Assembly: GCA_964647585.1 (NCBI GenBank)
Contig: CAZYGG010000009.1
Span: 1-64,000 of the forward strand
Direction of reading: 5' to 3'
From: CAJINA01 sp964647585
GTDB lineage: Bacteria > Desulfobacterota > Desulfobacteria > Desulfobacterales > CAJINA01
Length of the DNA stretch: 64,000 nucleotides
Shown: positions 40,716-48,962 of the stretch, piece after piece
How the letters are laid out: the number at the start of each line of letters is the position of its first letter
Numbering within the stretch: the stretch's first letter is position 1
Made by a program: the position numbers and the translations under genes
Notes under the pieces: model-generated
Databases searched by the model: none
What the model saw: only the letters and a program-made list of their open reading frames with translations
Told to the model about the DNA's origin: nothing

Positions 40716-41546
40716 ATGCAAATCGCTCAAATAGCAGACAAGATGCCGCAACCCGACCCGGATGAACTGGCCCGGCAGTCACTGCAGAAAATCAGACAAA
40801 AATTGATCGTGATGAGTGGTAAAGGCGGTGTCGGCAAGACGAGCGTCTCCGTCAACCTGGCCATCGCCCTCGCCACCCGGGGATCCAAGGTCGGCCTGCT
40901 GGATGTTGACATTCACGGACCGGATATTCCCCGCATGCTGGGGCTGCAGGACATGTTGAGTGCCGGCGAGGGTCGCCGGATTCAACCGTTGGCCTTTTCC
41001 GATAACCTTTCCACAGTTTCGATGGAATCGCTTCTGGCGAATAAAGATGAAGCCGTCATCTGGCGGGGGCCGATGAAACACACCGCCATCCGGCAGTTTA
41101 TCGGCGAAGTGAACTGGGGGGCCCTTGACTTTCTGGTAATAGACGCGCCTCCGGGCACCGGGGACGAACCGTTGACCGTGGCGCAGCTCATCAAAGATGC
41201 CCAGGCCATCATCGTCACCACCCCCCAGGAAGTCGCGCTGGCGGATGTCCGTAAATCAATCAACTTTTGCAAAACCGTAAAAATGGAAATCCGGGGACTG
41301 ATTGAAAACATGAGCGGCTACACCTGCCCGCACTGCTCAGAGACAGTTGAAATTTTCGGTGCCGGCGGTGGTGAAAGGACTGCCCTGGCCGCAGGGCTGC
41401 CCTTCCTGGGTAAGATCCCTTTTGATCCGGATATGGTTAAATGCGCGGATGCGGGCATTTCCTATCAATCACAGCACAAGTGGTCCGCAGGGGCGGTAGC
41501 CTTTAAAAAAATCGCGGACCTGCTTTCAAATACAACCGACAATTGA
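40716..41546 (+). CDS. Mrp/NBP35-type P-loop ATPase (Fe-S cluster carrier)
   Basis: This 276-residue protein has a deviant Walker A (MSGKGGVGKTSVSVNLA), DVDIHGPDIPRMLG, DAPPGTGDE and a CxxC in MSGYTCPHC that holds a bridging Fe-S cluster in Mrp/NBP35 proteins. It acts in the cytoplasm as an Fe-S carrier or scaffold. Placed after cooS it may serve CODH maturation in place of CooC, which is also a SIMIBI-class ATPase but has a different C-terminal part (inference). Confidence 0.92.
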   Translation: MQIAQIADKMPQPDPDELARQSLQKIRQKLIVMSGKGGVGKTSVSVNLAIALATRGSKVGLLDVDIHGPDIPRMLGLQDMLSAGEGRRIQPLAFSDNLSTVSMESLLANKDEAVIWRGPMKHTAIRQFIGEVNWGALDFLVIDAPPGTGDEPLTVAQLIKDAQAIIVTTPQEVALADVRKSINFCKTVKMEIRGLIENMSGYTCPHCSETVEIFGAGGGERTALAAGLPFLGKIPFDPDMVKCADAGISYQSQHKWSAGAVAFKKIADLLSNTTDN

Positions 41547-41744
41547 CAGCAAACCTGGTTACCAAATAATAATCAATGGAAAGATCAAAGCAAAAGCCGG
41601 GGTATAGATTATTGAAGGCGCGCATCCTTGCAAACCCGAAAATATATCTGCTTATCCACCCTGATGGTCCCGCGCTCCTTGCGGATACCGGGCCAAAGGG
41701 CCCCGATCGAAAATTTATCTACCGGCAAAATGAAGGAGGATAAC

Positions 41745-42335
41745 ATGAAGGTGGCGGTAAGCGCTGTCGGCGACAACCTGGATACCGGGATGGATCCACG
41801 TTTTGGACGCTGCGGCTATTTTATTGTTGTGGAAACCGATGACCTGACTTTTCAGGCATATGAAAATGCCAATGCGGAATTACCGCAAAGCGCCGGAATT
41901 CAAGCGGCCAGTTTCGTTGCCTCGACAGGTGTCGGGGTGGTACTCACCGGGAACTGCGGACCGAAAGCAATGGACGTCCTTCTCACGGGAGGTATCCAGG
42001 TATTCACTGGTCAGTCAGGAACCGTTCGGGAGGCGGTTGAAAGATACCGAAACGGCACCCTGCCGGCAGCCGCCTCTATTGAAAACGGGGCAACCGGCGG
42101 CACCAGGGGCGGAGGCGGGTGCGGCGGCAGAGGGATGGGCAGCGGGCGTGGCATGGGCGGCAGATGTGGTCTGGGCGGCAGCCGCGGGATAGGACAGGGC
42201 GCGGGCAGCTTCTCCGGAATGTCCCCGGCAAAACCGCCTCAAACCGGAGCTCTGGCCGAGCTCAAGACGTACGCGGCCGAACTTCAGCAGCAGATGGAAG
42301 CGATAACATCGCGTATCGAGCAGATGGAAAAGTAA
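41745..42335 (+). CDS. NifX/NifB-like cofactor-carrier domain fused to DUF5320-like tail
   Basis: This 196-residue protein has at about residues 1-115 a dinitrogenase iron-molybdenum cofactor biosynthesis domain (MKVAVSAVGDNLDTGMDPRFGRCGYFIVVE, VVLTGNCGPKAMDVLLTGGIQVFTGQSGTVREAVERY). A Gly/Arg-rich stretch and a C-terminal helix (LAELKTYAAELQQQMEAITSRIEQMEK) follow, resembling DUF5320. The ATG at 41745 follows AAGGAGG. The longer frame from 41628 is not conserved-looking. NifX-type domains bind Fe-S or metal cofactors. A broken copy of the same domain lies at 42975-43154. Confidence 0.85.
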   Translation: MKVAVSAVGDNLDTGMDPRFGRCGYFIVVETDDLTFQAYENANAELPQSAGIQAASFVASTGVGVVLTGNCGPKAMDVLLTGGIQVFTGQSGTVREAVERYRNGTLPAAASIENGATGGTRGGGGCGGRGMGSGRGMGGRCGLGGSRGIGQGAGSFSGMSPAKPPQTGALAELKTYAAELQQQMEAITSRIEQMEK

Positions 42336-42382
42336 AAACTATCTCTAATAGGTCCTGGGATACCAGGTGACAGGTACATAAA

Positions 42383-42811
42383 ATGAGTGATCCAATTGAT
42401 GCTTTTGTAGACAATCTTCAGAAGCAGATATTTGCTGAAACTCGCGATGCTTACGGCGAAGCAGGATTCAACCGCTGGCGGCATCCGCTCCACAGTGGTA
42501 AGCTGGAAAACCCGGATTCACACGCGCGGATTACAGGCAAATGCGGTGATACCATCGAAATTTTCCTCCTCTTTGAAAACGGGCGGGTAAAAACCGCCAC
42601 GTACACCACCGATGGCTGCGGTTCAAGCACCGTCTGCGGTTCTTTTACCGCGGGAATGGCCATCGGTAAAACCCCGGATGAGCTTATCGAAATTACCGGT
42701 GAAAAAGTTCTGGCAGAAATCGGGACCTTCCCCGAAAATGAGCAACACTGCGCTTTTCTGGCGGTGGAAGCCCTCCATGCTGCGTTAGAGCAATATATGC
42801 AGAAATGCTGA
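42383..42811 (+). CDS. NifU/IscU-type Fe-S scaffold protein
   Basis: This 142-residue protein has the scaffold fold motifs: GKCGDTIEIFLLFENGRVKTATYTTDGCGSSTVCGSFTAGMAIGKTPDE and a third Cys region NEQHCAFLAVEALHAAL. The ligand cysteines are spaced as in IscU-like proteins, with CGSSTVC in place of CxASxS. It likely assembles Fe-S clusters for the neighbouring metalloproteins. The ribosome site is weak. It ends the cooS-linked group. Confidence 0.87.
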   Translation: MSDPIDAFVDNLQKQIFAETRDAYGEAGFNRWRHPLHSGKLENPDSHARITGKCGDTIEIFLLFENGRVKTATYTTDGCGSSTVCGSFTAGMAIGKTPDELIEITGEKVLAEIGTFPENEQHCAFLAVEALHAALEQYMQKC

Positions 42812-42974
42812 CGTAAAAATTATCAATTACTTTGATTTATCTGTAATGCGAAACATCGATGACCCTTTGGGCAGAACAGATCGCCTGGTATTCCCCGAAC
42901 GGATAATAGGTGTATGGGCCCAGTTCTATGGTCGTCAAATAGGGGGTTGCCTCTGGTATGAGTTAGAATTGTAA
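42812..42974. other. AT-rich gap with a 42-codon open frame of unknown meaning
   Basis: An ATG at 42846 opens 42 codons ending at TAA 42972-42974, in the same frame as the NifX relic that follows. No ribosome site and no recognised family. It may be the disrupted 5' part of that relic or chance. Confidence 0.3.
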
Positions 42975-43154
42975 GAAAGATTAATAAACGCTCTTATCAC
43001 CGGCAGATGCAGGATGGATACCTTCCAGATTCTTACAGAGGCTGGAATTTATGTTTACCTGAAACAATCCGGAACCGTAAAAGAGGTCCTGGAAAAGTAT
43101 ACCCAGGGTATGTTGCGGCGAGCCACAAGCCATACACCGCACGAAGGTTCTTGA
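42975..43154 (+). pseudogene. Relic of a NifX-type cofactor domain
   Basis: Translation in the frame ending at TGA 43152-43154 gives ALITGRC...FQILTEAGIYVYLKQSGTVKEVLEKYTQGML. This aligns over about 40 residues with VVLTGNC...DVLLTGGIQVFTGQSGTVREAVERYRNGTL of the intact gene at 41745. A stop at 42972-42974 removes the N-terminal half. It appears to be a diverged, truncated duplicate or the remains of a second NifX gene. An internal ATG at 43014 would give only 46 residues. Confidence 0.7.
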
Positions 43155-43509
43155 CATAGCGTCTCCTGCAGATGCAGCGATTAAACGAAAACTGGAAAGC
43201 CGGAGCCACCTACTAAGAGTTTCGCCATTGGCAAAGCTGGAATGCCGGTTACAGGTATCTATATATCTTTAACTATTGAAACTTTCTGCCTCAAGGGGTC
43301 CGACCTTAGGAGTGGATTATCTGATACAGTCCCCGCCTTTGCCAATTGCCGCCGCCTGCTATTTATCATAACATTTTAGATAGTTTTTATAATTTTAATG
43401 GTTGGCGAGCCTTCCAAGCCGATACCGTGATCCGACATGCCCCATGAGGTCTTTTCCACCACATAACCCCAAACTTGACCACTGCCACAATGGACCCTAT
43501 CTTTATTAG
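43155..43509. other. Gene-free AT-rich region
   Basis: No coding sequence, RNA gene or clear promoter could be supported here. It continues the low-GC stretch that starts near 42812. Confidence 0.45.
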
Positions 43510-44676
43510 ATGAATCGGCCAACTAACAACGAAAACAGGAACAGTGACGACTCCCATGCCTTAGCCCTGGCGGAAATGATCATACAGAACAGCCCCTCCA
43601 TACTATTTCGCCGCCTGGCCGCAGATGATCCGGAGCAGCGCAAGATGGTGTATGTTTCTCCCAATATATCCCGTTTCGGATACCGGGCCGAAGATTTCCT
43701 CAATGGTACCATCATGTTTCGGGATATTGTATATCAGGAAGATTCGGACAGAACATTACAGGAAATAAAGGAGCTTGTAGAAAAAGAGAGCGAGAACTAT
43801 ATACAGGTCTACCGCATAATTACGAAGTCCGGGAAAGCACGCTGGGTGGAAGATCAGACATCCATTTACGTAGATCCCGAAACCGACATCCGGTATCATC
43901 AAGGTATTGTCACAGATATCCATGAACGCATGGTTGCTGAAGAAAAATTTAGAAAGGAGCAGGAAAAAGTTCAAAAAGCTTATAAGCTCATTTCAAAATA
44001 CGTGCCTCCCCAAATAGCGGAAACCATATCCCACGGGCCAATCGACCTGGTCTGGAAACATCACCGGAAAAAATTGACCCTGTTTTTTTCAGACATTAAA
44101 AATTTTACAAAGATTACAGATTCTCTGGAGCCAGAGGACATGGGAAATTTGTTGAATGAATATCTCACTGAAATGAACAGGATTATCAATAGATACGGTG
44201 GCACCCTGGCCCAGTTAATCGGAGATGGTTTATACGTGATCTTCGGCGCTCCCAATAAAACAGATGATAAAGACCATGTCTTAAGATGTCTGAACATGGC
44301 CATTGATATGCAGGTAAAAATGAAAGAATTAAATAAAAAATGGTTTAACTCCGGAATAGATGAAAATTTACAAATCAGGTGCGGGATCAACACGGGAATG
44401 GCAACTGTAGGCGGCTATGGCTCTAATGAAAGGAAAGAGTATACGGCGATGGGCATGCAGGTTAATCTTGCCGCCCGCCTTGAGAGCGCCTGCAAGCCGG
44501 GGCGGATTTTGATCAGCCATACCACGTGGGCACTGGCCCGGGAAGAGTTTCCCTACACACCTTTAGGTAAGATTGAAGTAAAGGGGTACCACCGTCCCAT
44601 AACCGTATACGAGATTGATCCTTTTCAGGTTCAGTCTAAGGATCACGATGCTGACGGGACTGTCAGTCAGCCTTGA
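43510..44676 (+). CDS. PAS-domain class III adenylate/guanylate cyclase
   Basis: This 388-residue soluble protein has a PAS domain with PAC segment (about residues 25-140: SPSILFRRLAADDPEQRKMVYVSPNISRFGYRAEDFL...YHQGIVTDIHERM), then a short helix. The class III catalytic domain covers about residues 165-370 (LTLFFSDIKNFTKITD, with metal Asp; RYGGTLAQLIGDGLYVIFGAP, with second metal Asp; INTGMATVGGYGSNERKEYTAMGMQVNLAARLE). It should make cAMP or cGMP in response to the PAS ligand. The gene is markedly AT-rich compared with its flanks and has no obvious ribosome site, which hints at transfer. Confidence 0.9.
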   Translation: MNRPTNNENRNSDDSHALALAEMIIQNSPSILFRRLAADDPEQRKMVYVSPNISRFGYRAEDFLNGTIMFRDIVYQEDSDRTLQEIKELVEKESENYIQVYRIITKSGKARWVEDQTSIYVDPETDIRYHQGIVTDIHERMVAEEKFRKEQEKVQKAYKLISKYVPPQIAETISHGPIDLVWKHHRKKLTLFFSDIKNFTKITDSLEPEDMGNLLNEYLTEMNRIINRYGGTLAQLIGDGLYVIFGAPNKTDDKDHVLRCLNMAIDMQVKMKELNKKWFNSGIDENLQIRCGINTGMATVGGYGSNERKEYTAMGMQVNLAARLESACKPGRILISHTTWALAREEFPYTPLGKIEVKGYHRPITVYEIDPFQVQSKDHDADGTVSQP

Positions 44677-45317
44677 GAATCAACCATACAATTAGAAACC
44701 TTGATCAACCACTATATGTTGTGGTCAGTGGGCTGAAGCCAAATCCGATGATAGCTGTTATATATCTCAATGTTTTGCATAGGGTGATATTTACAAAATC
44801 TGGCAAGCTAACCCAAAATACAAAAATCATTCCACGGTTGAGATAAACCATCTTCAACCCAGCACCATTTGGCAACTGTGCTCGGTCCAGATATACTGAT
44901 CATATCGCAATTGGGGCAAAATTGTGATAATGGCAACCTGTAGCCAAGTCCCCAGCTTCTTGCGGACCCATCCAGCCCCCCTGTATCATGCAACGCATAT
45001 TTTTCCGGCCGGCCGAAGAGCCTCTCCAGCCGAATAAATTTTGGCCCACACCGGCGGTCTGACTTTATCATACAATCGTGCGGTGTTCTGGATCATCAAA
45101 AGAGAAGTAAAAAACATTGCCGAAAGGGCCGACGAGAAAAAAAGGCCGACAGATTTTACATGAGGGGCAACTGACTGGATTGTAACAACTGTTTTTAACA
45201 GTACTTCTTTCGCCTGATCCATTTCATATTTATAAAAATTTTTGGGCGTATTTGAGCAAGGAAAAGCTTCGGTTCCATATACTGCGGGAAATGGCTGCTC
45301 AAAAAGCCGGAACCAGG
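44677..45317. other. Gene-poor region, at most gene remnants
   Basis: Two overlapping minus-strand frames are open here: 45222-44986 (78 codons, one hydrophobic helix) and 45071-44808 (87 codons, with a CPNC pair). Neither was recognised. They overlap in different frames, as a frameshifted relic might. No firm feature could be assigned. Confidence 0.35.
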
Positions 45318-46541
45318 TCAGAATTCGACAAGGATCTTGTTTTGAACACCGAGTCCAATGGTTTCGATATCAATGAAAAGGTGGGTCGAACAGGCGTCCG
45401 TGGCAACGGTATGAGGGGTAAACGTTCCGTTGAATTCAATCCTCCCGATCCGAGGTCTTCCTCGAAGACGCAGGGCAACGGTCAGCCCTCCCTGGAGCGG
45501 TTTTTCTCCAGAATAGGTAAACGCGAGGTTGACGGAATGATCGTTATCCATCCTTCGGTAGGGAGCGATACTGCCAAAAAAATGCCTTCGGATCCAAATT
45601 TCCTGTCTTGAAGCGCGCCTTTCAGTAGCGGTTTCTCCCCGAGGGCGGATGGAAGCCGCAAATTCACCCCGTAGGATTCGGTTTGGATATCCAGGGTAAT
45701 ACTCCCATGGGAAAACGGAATTGCCTGTTTCGAGCAAGGCGGCGATAGCCGCCACACCGCTTTCGGCAGCCTCTTCCGGGCACAGCACGAAATGATTGAC
45801 CTCTATGCCAAAGGTCAGGGCATGGCACGCGTCGTAGAAAACCTGGTTGAGATAATTGTTGAAGGCGCCTTCAGAAAGAGTGGCGGCTTTCTTTTTAAGG
45901 CCCCGGTAAAAGCCTATCGGGTGTAGAAGAAACGGATAGCCCTTTTGGGCGGCACCCTGAATCATTTTGTCGGCCAGGGTGTGCAGAATGTACGGATCTT
46001 CCCCGGATCGGGCCGCTTCGTCGATGATGACTGCCTCCAGCCCGCCCCAGTTGTAGCCGTACTTTTCCTTTCCCACACTGTGAACATCAATGACCACGTC
46101 AGGAACGAGGGAAAGACCGACCCGGGCGACCGATTCCTTTTCGAGGCTGGAGAGCCGATCACCGGGAAGCCCGAAGAGGTCCTTTGCGCAACCATCCGGA
46201 TTGGCCACCGGCACTAGGACAATCTGCTGGTGAACCAAGATATCTCTTGCCTGCGGTGAGGATAGCCATTCGAGGAGTCGGAGGCCGACCGTGCGGGTGC
46301 CGAGTTCGTCCCCGTGCCGGCCCATGACAATCAAGACGATCTCCTTCTTATGGGCCGACTGGGCATTGTCGGTGACAAAAACCGCGCAGATCTTTCTTCC
46401 TTCTGCGGAGCGGCCAATGGTTTCAATTCGGGCGATCTCCCGGTTTTTTTCAACAAACCGCTCTACCCGGTCCCGGATTTCCGGCCAGGTGGGAAAAGCG
46501 CCCGGCAATCGTCTATTTTGAAAAGAGTCGTCGGACGCCAT
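45318..46541 (-). CDS. M14-family zinc carboxypeptidase
   Basis: This 407-residue protein has the M14 zinc site in MGRHGDELGTRTVG (HxxE) and DVHSVG (third ligand His). The catalytic Glu is likely in TFGIEVNHF. PVANPDGCAKDLFGLPGDRL is typical of the fold. The C-terminal 130 residues look like a beta-rich appended domain. There is no signal peptide, so it is cytoplasmic. It starts within the last 29 bases of the acyl-CoA ligase gene (ATG 46541, AAAGG upstream), a sign of translational coupling. In this operon it may release an acid from an amide conjugate before CoA activation (inference). Confidence 0.85.
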   Translation of the reverse strand: MASDDSFQNRRLPGAFPTWPEIRDRVERFVEKNREIARIETIGRSAEGRKICAVFVTDNAQSAHKKEIVLIVMGRHGDELGTRTVGLRLLEWLSSPQARDILVHQQIVLVPVANPDGCAKDLFGLPGDRLSSLEKESVARVGLSLVPDVVIDVHSVGKEKYGYNWGGLEAVIIDEAARSGEDPYILHTLADKMIQGAAQKGYPFLLHPIGFYRGLKKKAATLSEGAFNNYLNQVFYDACHALTFGIEVNHFVLCPEEAAESGVAAIAALLETGNSVFPWEYYPGYPNRILRGEFAASIRPRGETATERRASRQEIWIRRHFFGSIAPYRRMDNDHSVNLAFTYSGEKPLQGGLTVALRLRGRPRIGRIEFNGTFTPHTVATDACSTHLFIDIETIGLGVQNKILVEF

Positions 46542-48066
46542 CGTTCAGGACCTTTCCCATCCGGTTTTTCGGAATCTCTTCGACAAACCGGAGTTCCCTT
46601 GGGGTTTTCCAGTCATGGATTGACTCCCGACAGAAACGCTGAATTTCGGCGGCATCAATGTCCCTGCCCGGGCGGCATTTAACTGCAGCAACCACTTTTT
46701 CGCCCCATTTTTTGTCCGGAATACCGACCACAACCGATTCAAGAACGGCCTCCATTCGATTGATAACGGTTTCGATCTCTTTCGGTGAGATATTTTCACC
46801 TCCGGAGATGATGATGTTCTTGATCCGGTCAGTCAGGTAGTAATAGCCGTCATGGTCCACATAGCCGAGATCGCCGGTTTTGAACCACCCGTTTTCGAAC
46901 GCCTTGGCGGTTTCCCGTGGGTTTCGCCAGTAGCCGGGTGTGATTCCTGGCCCTTTGAGCAGGATCTCTCCAGTCTGCCCGGAAGCAAGCGTTTCACCGG
47001 TTTCCGGAGAGACGATTCGCACTTTGAGCTGCGGCAGGGGCAGGCCAATCGAACCGGGCTTTCTCGGTCCGCCCAAGGGGTTGGAAAAGTTCATACCGGT
47101 TTCCGACATGCCTTCCCGCTCTACGGGTGCTTTCCCGAAAACCGTCCGGATCCTTTCGAAATCCTTTGAAAGGAGTGGGGCCGACCCGGAGGCCCACAAC
47201 CGTACATGTGCAAATTTAGCCGCTTTTTCCCCGACAGCCTCTATCATCTTGACGTACATGGCCGGGACCGCCATGAAGACCGTACAACAATAGCCCCTGT
47301 CCTTGCAGGACAGGGTTTCAAGCACCTGTCCGGGCGAAAACCGGTCGAGCATGACGATTTCCGCACCGGCCGTCAGGGCCGTATGTACCGCAAAGCACAG
47401 GCCGTGGACATGAAAGAGCGGAAGCGCATGGCAGATCACGTCCGCGCCCCCGATTTGCCAGATGCCGTTAATGTTCCCGGCATCGTGGGCCAAATTCCCC
47501 AGGCTCAGAACCGCGCCCTTGGGCTTTCCGGTGGTACCGGACGTATAGATAATGGTGCCCGGATCTTCAGGACAGATTTGGACAGATGAATCGGTGGGGT
47601 CGCCAGACCGAAAAAAATCGATCATTTCGTAGGGCTGTCCGGTATCGAGAATCCGGACGTTGAGTTTCGGATCGACCGTAGCGAGTATCCGGGCTTGGTC
47701 GACTCCAGCCACGATAAGCAAAGGGTCGGTATCCTCGATCAGGTAGGCCATTTCCGTTTGCTTAAAGCCCGGGTTTACCGGAACCGAAACCGCACCGATC
47801 CGGAGCAAGGCAAGATGGGCGACCAGAAAACCGACCGATTTCGGAAGAAAAAGGATCACCCGGTCCCCTTTACCAACCCCGGCATCCGAAAAAAAGCCGG
47901 CCGCCCTGCCAGTGTCCCCATCAAGGTCAGCGTAGGTCAATTCGGTTTCCAGGTTGCCGTTTCGGAAAAACCGCAGGGCCGTTTTTTTCCCATGCGCCGC
48001 AAAGCTTGCTGCCAGGCCTGTGGCGATCCCATCCGGTCCCATGGTCGCAGGGGTCTCTTTTTTCAT
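46513..48066 (-). CDS. Acyl-CoA synthetase / AMP-dependent ligase
   Basis: This 517-residue adenylate-forming enzyme has the AMP-binding loop IIYTSGTTGKPKGAVLSLGNL, an A5-like EGMSETGMNFSNP, the hinge YLTDRIKNIIISGGENISPKEIE and the C-terminal catalytic Lys in PKNRMGKVLND. It activates a carboxylic acid to its acyl-CoA; malonyl- or medium-chain-like ligases are the nearest pattern, but the substrate is open. ATG 48066 starts seven bases after the metallo-hydrolase stop, whereas the longer frame overlaps it. It belongs to the TRAP/CoA-transferase operon. Confidence 0.9.
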   Translation of the reverse strand: MKKETPATMGPDGIATGLAASFAAHGKKTALRFFRNGNLETELTYADLDGDTGRAAGFFSDAGVGKGDRVILFLPKSVGFLVAHLALLRIGAVSVPVNPGFKQTEMAYLIEDTDPLLIVAGVDQARILATVDPKLNVRILDTGQPYEMIDFFRSGDPTDSSVQICPEDPGTIIYTSGTTGKPKGAVLSLGNLAHDAGNINGIWQIGGADVICHALPLFHVHGLCFAVHTALTAGAEIVMLDRFSPGQVLETLSCKDRGYCCTVFMAVPAMYVKMIEAVGEKAAKFAHVRLWASGSAPLLSKDFERIRTVFGKAPVEREGMSETGMNFSNPLGGPRKPGSIGLPLPQLKVRIVSPETGETLASGQTGEILLKGPGITPGYWRNPRETAKAFENGWFKTGDLGYVDHDGYYYLTDRIKNIIISGGENISPKEIETVINRMEAVLESVVVGIPDKKWGEKVVAAVKCRPGRDIDAAEIQRFCRESIHDWKTPRELRFVEEIPKNRMGKVLNDGVRRLFSK

Positions 48067-48073
48067 CGGTCTG

Positions 48074-48928
48074 CTATCCGGCGTTGCTGGATGCATCCAG
48101 GACATAGACACTTCCGGCGTTGTTGCAGAAAAAATCTTCACCGAATTCCCGGGCCAGTCTCATCGAGGCGTCAAATCCAGTGCAATGGGAAACGCCTATT
48201 TTCTGTACCCCGATTTCCCGGAGCGCGGCAATCGCTTTTTGTTTCTGCTCTTTGGTTTTCGGGAAAAGATGGGTCCCGCCCACAATCGTGTGCACCCGCC
48301 GCTCGCCGGTGATGTTCTGGGCGTGACGGATCGTGTTGACCAGCCCCCGGTGGGCGCAACCCAGCACAATCACCAGCCCTATTGGACTGCGCAGGATCAA
48401 GGCCTGGTCGTCAGGAATCGAATCGGGCCGGAACACGCCCTCTTCCCTGACATAGAAGATCGGCTCAATCGATTCGAAATCAGTCACCATCGGAATCTCG
48501 CCGGTCGTCCAGATGTTTTCCGACATCCGGACCGGCTGGGTACTGAACTGAAAGTCGGCCCCGAGCCGTTCGAGTTCGTCCCTTCCATACGGAATGCCGA
48601 TATCCGCTTCCGTCTCCTCTCCGGGCCGGCGGGTAAATTTTTTTTCCCAGACAGCCGGATGGGCAATCACCCGGGTCTGGCCGATTCTCCGGAGCACAGG
48701 ACCGAGCCCCCCGGTGTGATCCGCGTGGGCATGGCTCAGGACAATCGGGGTCGCCGCCGGGATCGGAATGCCGAGCCGGTCCGCATTGCGCAGCGCGATG
48801 TCACCACCTCCGGTATCGAACAGGATCTTGCAACCATCGGCCTCGACAAAAAAACTCAACCCCCATTCGGCGGAGAATCCAACCCTCCCCGCCGAATTTT
48901 CACTCAATGTTGTCAGTTTGATGTTCAA
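48074..48928 (-). CDS. COG1237-type MBL-fold metallo-hydrolase
   Basis: This 284-residue protein starts NIKLTTLSENSAG and has the metal motif LSHAHADHTGG, ILFDTGGGD, VLGCAHRGLVNTI and a late VSHCTG. This is the pattern of the methanogen dihydropterin ribofuranosyl-aminobenzene phosphate synthase-like group of the MBL fold. The reaction in this context is unknown. I prefer TTG 48928, which has AAGGAG eight bases before it. ATG 48973 lies inside the end of the permease gene and lacks a ribosome site. Confidence 0.82.
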   Translation of the reverse strand: MNIKLTTLSENSAGRVGFSAEWGLSFFVEADGCKILFDTGGGDIALRNADRLGIPIPAATPIVLSHAHADHTGGLGPVLRRIGQTRVIAHPAVWEKKFTRRPGEETEADIGIPYGRDELERLGADFQFSTQPVRMSENIWTTGEIPMVTDFESIEPIFYVREEGVFRPDSIPDDQALILRSPIGLVIVLGCAHRGLVNTIRHAQNITGERRVHTIVGGTHLFPKTKEQKQKAIAALREIGVQKIGVSHCTGFDASMRLAREFGEDFFCNNAGSVYVLDASSNAG

Positions 48929-48962
48929 ACTACCGAACTCCTTTCCCGCCACGTACCGCGTG

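Noticed and set aside
44808..45222. Two overlapping minus-strand frames as one frameshifted gene
   Set aside because: Neither part could be recognised and no joining frameshift could be located, so it is noted only as possible remnant sequence.
45252..45611. 119-codon plus-strand frame at the end of the M14 gene
   Set aside because: Mostly antisense to the M14 C-terminus, and it lacks a ribosome site or known family.
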